In this document: piece after piece, positions 5,972 through 11,802 of the stretch
Layout: each line of letters opens with the position of its first letter
Numbering within the stretch: the stretch's first letter is position 1
Assembly (NCBI GenBank): GCA_002104895.1
Contig: MCFG01000740.1
Location: forward strand, 1-11,802
DNA: 11,802 nt
Source: Anaeromyces robustus
Lineage: Eukaryota; Neocallimastigomycota; Neocallimastigomycetes; Neocallimastigales; Neocallimastigaceae
Direction of reading: 5' to 3'
Notes under the pieces: generated by a model
Databases searched by the model: none
What the model was told of the DNA's origin: nothing
Seen by the model: the letters and a program-made list of their open reading frames with translations, nothing else
Translations under genes and position numbers: made by a program

Positions 5972-7978
5972 ATGGCTACACTTATGATAGATAATTATGA
6001 TAGTTTTACCTATAATATTTATCAATATCTTGAACAACTTGGAGCTCATGTTGTTGTTCATAGAAATGATAAAATCACTATAGAAGAGTGTATTGCATTA
6101 AATCCAAGAAATATTGTTATTTCACCAGGACCAGGTCATCCTTTAAACTCTTCTGGTATTTCAAGACAAGTTATTGAAACTTTTGCAGGTAAAATTCCTA
6201 TTTTAGGTGTTTGTCTTGGTGAACAATGTATGTATGTTCATTATGGTGGTACGGTTACTTATACTGGTGAAATTGTTCATGGTAAAACTTCTTCTATTAC
6301 ACATGATGGTAAAGGACTTTTTAAAGATATTCCACAAGGTATTCAAGTTACTAGATATCATTCTTTATCTGGTGATCCTAAAACTTTACCAGATTGTTTA
6401 GAAATCACCAGTTGGACTAATAGTAGAAAAGTTATGGGTGTACGTCATAAAGAATATGTTATGGAAGGTGTACAATTTCATCCTGAAAGTATTGCAAGTG
6501 AAGCTGGTTATCGTATGATTTCTAATTTCTTAAAATGGGAAGGTGGTAAATGGAATGAACTTCGTATACGTGAAGATTTAGTTAATCCTGTTTTTGATCA
6601 ATTAGGTTATGGTACTCAAAATGGTATTACTTCTAGTAAATTAATTAAAAGTGGTGATATTGATAATAAAAATAAAAATAAAAAAGAAAATAATGATGTA
6701 AAAACAGTAACACCAACAACATCAACAAAACCAAATATTAAAATAAATCCTACTCCATTATTACCTAGTACTGATGATACAATTATTTCTTCACCATCAA
6801 TTATGAAAGAAAATAAAATTAATGAAATTATTTCTCCTTCCTATGTTCAATTATCAAATTCTTTATCTTCTTTACAATTAATTGTTGAACAACGAAAAAT
6901 TGATATTGCTAAAGCAAAATGTCAACCAGGTTATTCTCCAGCTCATTTAATGAAAACTATTGATATGGGATTTATACCTGAAACTATTGATGCTATTGAT
7001 TATTTAAAAAATAAACCTTGGAATAAAAAAGGATTAGTTATTAAAAATAAATCTCAAATTGATGCTTTAGAAAATATGGATTTAGATGAAGAAGATTCCA
7101 AACAACATCATCATCATGGACATGGACACGGACACGGACACGGTCATGGACACGGTCATGGACACGGTCATGGACACGGACATGGACATGGACATGGTCA
7201 TCATCATGATCATGGACATCATCATGATCATGAAAATGAAGATGAAAATAATCAAGAACAATATAATAATGAAGATGAAGAAAATGAAAATAATGAATAT
7301 TTAGATATTGCTGTTATAGCAGAAATTAAAAGAGCTTCACCAAGTAAAGGTAATATTGATATTAATTTGCATCCAGTAGAAAAAGCTCTTGAATATATAT
7401 CAGCTGGTATTAATTGTATATCTGTAGTAACTGAACCAAGATGGTTTAAAGGTTCATTAAATGATTTAAGAGAAGTACGTAATGCTGTAGATAAAATACC
7501 AAATCGTCCAGTTATTCTTCAAAATGATTTTATTATTGATACTTATCAAATTATGCAAGCTCGTATTTATGGTGCTGATGGTATTGTATTATATGTTTCA
7601 TTATTACCAAAAGAAGAATTAAAAAAGATGGTAGAATTTGCTCATTCCTTAAAAATGAAAGTTTTAATGATTGTTTTAAATGAAGAAGAAATGAAATTAG
7701 CACTTTCTTTAAATATTCAATTAATTGGTGTAAATAATCGTGATTTAAATACATTTGATATTAATCCAAATAAAACTACAAGTTTAACAAAATTAGTTCC
7801 AGAACATGTTATTCTTGTTGCTCTTAGTGGTATTAAAACTCATGAAGATATTTTAGTTTATTATAAAAATGGTGCTAAAGCTGTTTTAATTGGTGAATCT
7901 TTAATTAAAGCTAATAATAAATCCGAATTTTTAAAACAATTATTAACTTTACAATCTTCTAAAAAAAGAAAAGTTTAA
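5972..7978 (+). CDS. TRP3: Anthranilate synthase glutaminase / indole-3-glycerol-phosphate synthase fusion (TRP3-like), IGPS part lacking two catalytic residues
   Basis: This is a bifunctional tryptophan-biosynthesis protein of 668 residues, with an A-rich start context (AAAAATGGC). Residues 1-195 are a class I glutamine amidotransferase that supplies ammonia to anthranilate synthase component I. The MIDNYDSFTYN start, the PGPG loop (52-55) and the triad Cys81 (GVCLGEQ), His170 and Glu172 (FHPES) are all present. Residues about 199-298 are a low-complexity linker. IGPS starts near 299 (LIVEQRKIDIAKAKCQPGYS), is interrupted by a His-Gly and acidic/Asn-rich insert (about 352-442), and resumes at 446-660 as a TIM barrel. 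IGPS residues kept are Glu451 and Lys453 (AEIKRASPSKG), Phe492, Asn588, Arg590 and Ser619. The expected Lys of RKDF is Asn518 (QNDF), and the expected Glu of LVEV is Ile567 (LMIV). No PRAI domain follows, unlike trifunctional fungal TrpC but as in yeast Trp3. The protein ends SSKKRKV. The gene symbol is by architecture. Glutaminase activity is likely; IGPS activity is doubtful. Confidence 0.92.
   Translation: MATLMIDNYDSFTYNIYQYLEQLGAHVVVHRNDKITIEECIALNPRNIVISPGPGHPLNSSGISRQVIETFAGKIPILGVCLGEQCMYVHYGGTVTYTGEIVHGKTSSITHDGKGLFKDIPQGIQVTRYHSLSGDPKTLPDCLEITSWTNSRKVMGVRHKEYVMEGVQFHPESIASEAGYRMISNFLKWEGGKWNELRIREDLVNPVFDQLGYGTQNGITSSKLIKSGDIDNKNKNKKENNDVKTVTPTTSTKPNIKINPTPLLPSTDDTIISSPSIMKENKINEIISPSYVQLSNSLSSLQLIVEQRKIDIAKAKCQPGYSPAHLMKTIDMGFIPETIDAIDYLKNKPWNKKGLVIKNKSQIDALENMDLDEEDSKQHHHHGHGHGHGHGHGHGHGHGHGHGHGHGHGHHHDHGHHHDHENEDENNQEQYNNEDEENENNEYLDIAVIAEIKRASPSKGNIDINLHPVEKALEYISAGINCISVVTEPRWFKGSLNDLREVRNAVDKIPNRPVILQNDFIIDTYQIMQARIYGADGIVLYVSLLPKEELKKMVEFAHSLKMKVLMIVLNEEEMKLALSLNIQLIGVNNRDLNTFDINPNKTTSLTKLVPEHVILVALSGIKTHEDILVYYKNGAKAVLIGESLIKANNKSEFLKQLLTLQSSKKRKV
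7106..7231 (+). repeat. Coding hexanucleotide array for a His-Gly tract (25 His in 42 residues)
   Basis: It encodes residues 379-420 of the tryptophan protein: four His, fourteen Gly-His pairs, then His runs broken by Asp and Gly. At DNA level it has nested blocks: GGACAC x3 (7124-7141), GGTCATGGACAC x3 (7142-7177) and GGACAT x3 (7178-7195). This indicates expansion by slippage or unequal exchange while the frame was kept. It is among the most GC-rich stretches of the host DNA here. Such His-rich tracts bind Zn, Ni, Cu or Co in other proteins; that role here is an inference. Confidence 0.93.
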
Positions 7979-8252
7979 GAGAGAAAAAAAAAAAAAAAAA
8001 GAAAGAAAAAAAGAAAAAATAAAATAAAAATCAAAATAAATATAAATATAAAAAAGATAAGAATATAAGAAGATTGAATAGAAATAAAATAAAATAAAAT
8101 AAAATAAAATAAAATAAAAAAAAAAATAAAAAAAAATAAAAATAAAAATAAAAATAGTTTTTTTTTTTAGAAAAAAATAATTATAAAAAAGTTGTAAAAA
8201 ATTATTTGAACATAATGATGATTTTATAATAAAACCATCATAATATATATAT

Positions 8253-8309
<57 letters not shown>
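7979..8309 (+). other. A-rich 3' flank of the tryptophan gene with AATAAA and a 56-A run
   Basis: After the stop the coding strand is purine-rich, with A17 at 7984-8000. AATAAA occurs at 8228-8233, inside an imperfect hairpin, ATGATGATTTTA-TAA-TAAAACCATCAT (8215-8241, one A/C mismatch). An uninterrupted run of 56 A follows at 8254-8309, about 20 nt after AATAAA. This may simply be the 3' UTR and cleavage region beside a homopolymer. The spacing also matches the 3' end of a reverse-transcribed mRNA. Confidence 0.5.
8086..8156. repeat. (AAAAT)n / (AAAAAT)n simple repeat
   Basis: Six perfect AAAAT units (8086-8115) are followed by A-rich spacer and three AAAAAT units near 8138-8155. It lies in the 3' flank of the tryptophan gene. 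Confidence 0.85.
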
Positions 8310-8311
<2 letters not shown>

Positions 8312-9904
8312 AAATAAAATATAAAATACATAATAATAAATAAAATGTAAAATGTAAAATATAAATTTTAAACTTGATTTAATTTTTTTTTTTTTTTTTT
8401 ATTTTAATAAAATATATATATAATATTATATATAAGAAAAGTATATATAAAAGTATAAATAAAATCTATGTATTTACAATATATTTTAATAATTGTATTT
8501 CTTTCTTTTTATTTATTTATTTATTTATTGTTATTACTTAATATATATATATTAAAATCTAAAAAAAAAAAAAAAAATTATTTTATATAGTTAAACCATA
8601 AAACTATAAATACAAATATGATTATTCATTTAATTTAATTTGTTAATTATTAAATAAATAAATTAATAAAAAATAATTGATTATTTAATAATTATTATTA
8701 ATAATCATCATTTTTTATTATTTAATGTTATATATTTATATATATTTCTTATTGTATTTATTTATTAATATTTTTTATTTGACTGTAGTTGTATTTTTAT
8801 ATTTTAATTTTTTTTTTCTTATTTTTTTTATTTATTTTAATTTATATTAAGTTTTTTTCATTAAGTGTTTCAATATATATATATATAAATGTATTACTTT
8901 TTTATCGTCTGACGACATTTTGCTCTTGTTTTGCACTTGACCTTAAAATTATATTCAACCTTAAGATTTATCATATTTTCCTTTTAAGAATTATTTAAAA
9001 TGTTAAGAGAATAGAATATAAAAGAAGATAATATAAAAAAAAGAAAGAAAAGAATTAATTTTTTTATTTTCCAATTTTTTTTTTGGTAAAAAAATTATTT
9101 AATATTATATTCCTTTTAAGTTTTTTTTTTTTTTAAATAAAAAATTGTGTTCCAGAAGTTTCTTTATAGTATAAAATTTTAAAAGTATTATTTTATCATT
9201 AATAAAAACCATATTTTAATTTATCCTATGTATATACCAATTCTTTATCATATATAATTTTTATATAAAAATATATATATATAGAATATAGAATTTAAAT
9301 ATGATATATATTATAATTATTATGTAAGATTAATTTCATCAAATATACTTTTTTTTAATAAATTATTAAACTTAAAATAATATATAATCAACTTTGCCAA
9401 TAGGTATGGTAGTTTTTTATGAAATTAGAAATATTCAGGTAATTAGTAAGTAACTAACATTAATATATAATATATTAGTTTCTACTAACCATTTATTTAT
9501 TATCTAATAATCCATAATTTTTTTTTTATTAACACTTCTACTATGGAAAATATTATTGCGCTAATTCTGAAAAAGAATATTATATTATTATATAGGCGGT
9601 AATATTTTATCATCTGGACTAACCCTTTAATTTATTATATGAAATAACATTAAAAAGATATATAAAGATATAAATAATTTTTATAATCGGTATCATCTTT
9701 TAAATAAAATCTAATCCATTCCTGTTTATGATACTAATCTTACTATAAAAGGTAAGAAAAATAACTTTATTTGGTAAATAAAAAAGAATTTTATGAGTTA
9801 AAAAAAAAAAAAAAAAAGACATTAGAATAAATTAATATATATATAAATAGATTTGTAATATAGCCTTATTAAGTATAGGCAAAATATATATGCATATATT
9901 TTTT

Positions 9905-9907
<3 letters not shown>
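8310..9907. other. AT-rich intergenic region, no gene seen
   Basis: This is low-complexity A+T DNA with T and A runs (T18 at 8383-8400, an A run near 9800) and TA stretches. A small patch around 8905-8945 is richer in G+C and includes the short palindrome TCGTC-T-GACGA. A 14-bp perfect palindrome, ATATATGCATATAT (9886-9899), sits just outside the 3' end of the minus-strand LINE. A 69-codon frame at 8789-8998 begins at TTG, is mostly Phe/Ile/Leu from T-rich sequence and is not convincing as a gene. No tRNA-like stretch was noticed. Confidence 0.65.
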
Positions 9908-9940
<33 letters not shown>

Positions 9941-10164
9941 GCACACAATTTGTACGTCAACTTTATTGAATTTAAATATTAAAATACATGAATCATAAAA
10001 AAAACACATAATGAAAAAAAATGATACTAAAAAAAATAAAAACCAGTAAAATATTATAGATAATAATAGATAATACTGGAGGAAAAAAAGAAGTATAATA
10101 ATATTTAAAAACAATAAATCCATACAGCCCTTAATTCTAAATATAGAATTAAAGTAAAATTGAT
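9908..10164 (-). other. LINE copy C 3' UTR, AATAAA signal and poly(A) tail
   Basis: On the minus strand, after the TAG stop (10165-10167), come about 227 bp of AT-rich sequence with AATAAA at 9967-9962. A 24-nt spacer ending GTGTGCCAT leads to 30 A. The signal and spacing are the same as in copies A and B, but the sequence differs. Confidence 0.8.
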
Positions 10165-11802
10165 CTATCCTATTCCACTAGGGTCGGAAATAGGATCGGC
10201 ATTTGCCCTACTAGGCTGTCCTACTGTGTTATCAGCATTGACGTTCCTGGAGAGGTTGGTTTTAAATTTATTGAATAATATATGTTGTCTTTTACAGACA
10301 ACAGGCATGATATCATTCAATAGAGCCGCAGATCGCAACAAGAATGGGGATTTTGAATAAGTACCAGATTCAGTCTGACACTTAAACAAACATTCCCATT
10401 CCTTTTTGTATGGACTATTGTTAATTCTATCACTAAAACCATAATCTCTACCACCAATTAAAAAAATATATATTCTATACCTATTAACTATTTTTTTACT
10501 ACCTAATATATCTATATTACTTATACTATTATTACTACTTTTATAACCCTTAACAATATTATTTATTCTATTATCCACACTAGGGTTATTACTGGTCCTA
10601 ACTAAACTATTAAAAAGACTATCTAAAAAATAAAAAAAATTTCTATCTAAATCAGAGAAGTGATCAATACGAAGATTTTTAAATAAGAAACAATTTATAA
10701 ACCAATGATCAATTCTCTGATAACTGTCACAATGGAAACAACATGAACAACAATTAGGACAAGAATTATTAATCATTTTAGCAGCTTTTGCAACTCTAGC
10801 ATCGATTTTATATCCACATCTTGCCCTAAGTATCCACCGAAAACCTTTGCTATATTCAGGAAATTCTAGATTAAGCTTTAAGTAACTTCTTGATTCTTCA
10901 AAGTTGTACAATTTATAAGTTTTAGCTTTAATTGATTTATCACTGTTCATGTCTCTGTCCCAATAGAATTCCATAATTTCTTTAGTAGAGGATGAAATAT
11001 TGTTTAATTTATCATTTAATATTTTACTTTCTTTGTCCCAAGTCCATTTTCTTGTTGTAGCAACATTATTAACTATCTTTGAGATAATGCAGTTGGAGTC
11101 CTTCCACTTATTAAAACATCTAACCTGAGCTAAAGCACATTTACCAGAAAGTGGAGGAATATTGAGTTCTTTTGAGATGCAATAAATAGAAACAAAAGAA
11201 TTAGGTTTCGAGTAGCCTAAAATCCAATAAAAACCTTTGTTAATTATTGTTTGTGTAGAACTAGTATTGTTTTTGTTAGAACCAAGCAAAGGCGCGTAAT
11301 AGGAAACTTGTCCAATAACTTTTGCAGAGAATAAAGTTCTTTTAAGATGAATAGGAATCAGATCATTTTTTAAAAAACCCTGAATTGAAAACAAAGCCTT
11401 ACTAACTTTATTTTTCATTTTACTAATAACGAATTTTAAATCTAGAGTTTTGTGAAAGGGAACACCAAGGTAAGTATAACAATCTGTTTTAGGGATTGCG
11501 ATTCCTGTTAAATAAAAGGTAGGGTCCTCTCTAAGAATATATTCCGAATTTTCATGTCTAACAGCTAATGTGCCACATTTATTAATTCCAAAAGTCATCT
11601 CGTTGTCCTTAGCCCATTTACCAACTAAACGAAGAAGTTTGTTCATACGAGATCTACTAGGGGCACAAAGAACAATATCATCAGCAAATAATCCTCCACA
11701 ACAATATTCAGTATCTATTTTCACACCATTATGCAGGCAATCGTTGAAGATGTCGTTGATAAACAAATTAAAAAGTATAGGAGATAAGGGACATCCTTGT
11801 CG
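10165..11802 (-). CDS. LINE reverse transcriptase ORF, C-terminal part (5' end outside window)
   Basis: The frame is open to the window edge. At the edge it reads RQGCPLSPILFNLFINDIF, the conserved LINE RT motif before the active site, so the true start lies beyond the window. A start at 11766 would use a TTG codon that is really an internal Leu. Downstream are the active-site box LFADDIVL (FADD about 54 bases after NDIF), the motif NEMTFGINKC and YLGVPF. A C-terminal zinc knuckle C-x2-C-x7-H-x4-C (CFHC...H...C, encoded near 10690-10740) lies in an unusually Cys-rich stretch (CPNCCSCC). The last about 170 residues are rich in Asn and Ser, with no recognisable RNase H. The ORF has no internal stop, so the element may be young. 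Function: reverse transcription of the element RNA at the target site. Confidence 0.9.
   Translation of the reverse strand, partial: RQGCPLSPILFNLFINDIFNDCLHNGVKIDTEYCCGGLFADDIVLCAPSRSRMNKLLRLVGKWAKDNEMTFGINKCGTLAVRHENSEYILREDPTFYLTGIAIPKTDCYTYLGVPFHKTLDLKFVISKMKNKVSKALFSIQGFLKNDLIPIHLKRTLFSAKVIGQVSYYAPLLGSNKNNTSSTQTIINKGFYWILGYSKPNSFVSIYCISKELNIPPLSGKCALAQVRCFNKWKDSNCIISKIVNNVATTRKWTWDKESKILNDKLNNISSSTKEIMEFYWDRDMNSDKSIKAKTYKLYNFEESRSYLKLNLEFPEYSKGFRWILRARCGYKIDARVAKAAKMINNSCPNCCSCCFHCDSYQRIDHWFINCFLFKNLRIDHFSDLDRNFFYFLDSLFNSLVRTSNNPSVDNRINNIVKGYKSSNNSISNIDILGSKKIVNRYRIYIFLIGGRDYGFSDRINNSPYKKEWECLFKCQTESGTYSKSPFLLRSAALLNDIMPVVCKRQHILFNKFKTNLSRNVNADNTVGQPSRANADPISDPSGIG

Larger units (their letters stand above)
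9908..11802 (-). mobile_element. LINE copy C, diverged relative on the minus strand, 3' portion
   Basis: This is a non-LTR retrotransposon in the opposite orientation. Its poly(A) tail appears as 30 T at 9908-9937. Upstream on the minus strand are AATAAA (TTTATT at 9962-9967), a 3' UTR of about 230 bp and an RT ORF running off the right edge. The protein is colinear with copy A and similar along its length. It is clearly diverged, and the 3' UTR is unrelated by eye, so this is a second lineage in the same clade. The 5' half is outside the window. Confidence 0.9.

Noticed and set aside
6207-6401. Short frame overlapping the glutaminase domain
   Set aside because: It is an out-of-frame shadow of the tryptophan gene.
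7086-7304. Met-Asp-Thr repeat frame over the His-Gly array
   Set aside because: It is an alternative-frame reading of the hexanucleotide array; the main frame has flanking IGPS motifs on both sides.
7551-7754. 67-codon minus-strand frame
   Set aside because: It is antisense to the conserved IGPS barrel.
7858-7860. Leu in place of the usual bacterial Glu before the IGPS phosphate-loop Ser (ALSG in place of AESG) as a further lost residue
   Set aside because: ALSGI is, as far as I recall, the common form in fungal IGPS, so it is not counted as a lesion.
8789-8998. 69-codon Phe/Ile-rich frame, membrane-like
   Set aside because: It starts at TTG, its hydrophobicity comes from T-rich low-complexity DNA, and no neighbouring motif supports it.
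9869-10123. 84-codon minus-strand frame with a poly-Lys run
   Set aside because: The Lys run is the poly(A) tail of LINE copy C, and the rest is its 3' UTR.
10160-10360. 66-codon plus-strand frame at the end of LINE copy C
   Set aside because: It is antisense to the C-terminus of the minus-strand RT ORF.

Overview
The window looks like nuclear DNA of a very AT-rich eukaryote. The best guess is an anaerobic gut fungus (Neocallimastigomycota). Intergenic DNA is almost pure A+T, full of homopolymers and short tandem repeats. The only cellular gene is a fusion of anthranilate synthase glutaminase with indole-3-glycerol-phosphate synthase (IGPS), a typically fungal arrangement, and it has no introns. 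The non-LTR retrotransposons (LINEs) end in AATAAA plus poly(A). The taxon is an inference from composition and gene architecture; no search was possible.

Layout. Positions 1-1726 hold the 3' part of a plus-strand LINE (copy A): reverse transcriptase (RT) from its FADD box onward, a C-terminal zinc knuckle, a 3' UTR and poly(A). Positions 2109-2923 hold a second, 5'-truncated and internally deleted copy (copy B) of the same family. Copy B lies between direct repeats of about 160-167 bp (1950-2109 and 2924-3090), which look like an unusually long target-site duplication. Positions 3091-5645 are low-complexity DNA with an ATT microsatellite and a 33-bp x 8 minisatellite. Positions 5646-5971 lead into the tryptophan gene and carry a three-copy 52-56 bp repeat, two adjacent hairpins and a T tract. 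The gene itself is at 5972-7978. It is followed by A-rich 3' DNA ending in AATAAA and a run of 56 A. Positions 8310-9907 show no gene. Positions 9908-11802 hold a minus-strand LINE (copy C) of a related but diverged lineage, running off the right edge.

The most interesting object is the 668-residue tryptophan protein. Its glutaminase domain has a complete Cys-His-Glu triad. Its IGPS domain keeps the fold motifs and most substrate-contacting residues but lacks two expected acid-base residues: the catalytic Lys of the usual RKDF motif is Asn, and the Glu of LVEV is Ile. A His-Gly-rich tract with 25 His in 42 residues is inserted inside the IGPS domain just before its first beta strand. There is no phosphoribosylanthranilate isomerase (PRAI) domain. 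This suggests a working glutaminase fused to a possible IGPS pseudoenzyme, or to a catalytically rewired one, with a metal-binding insert. The LINE fragments on either side have no evident functional link to it.
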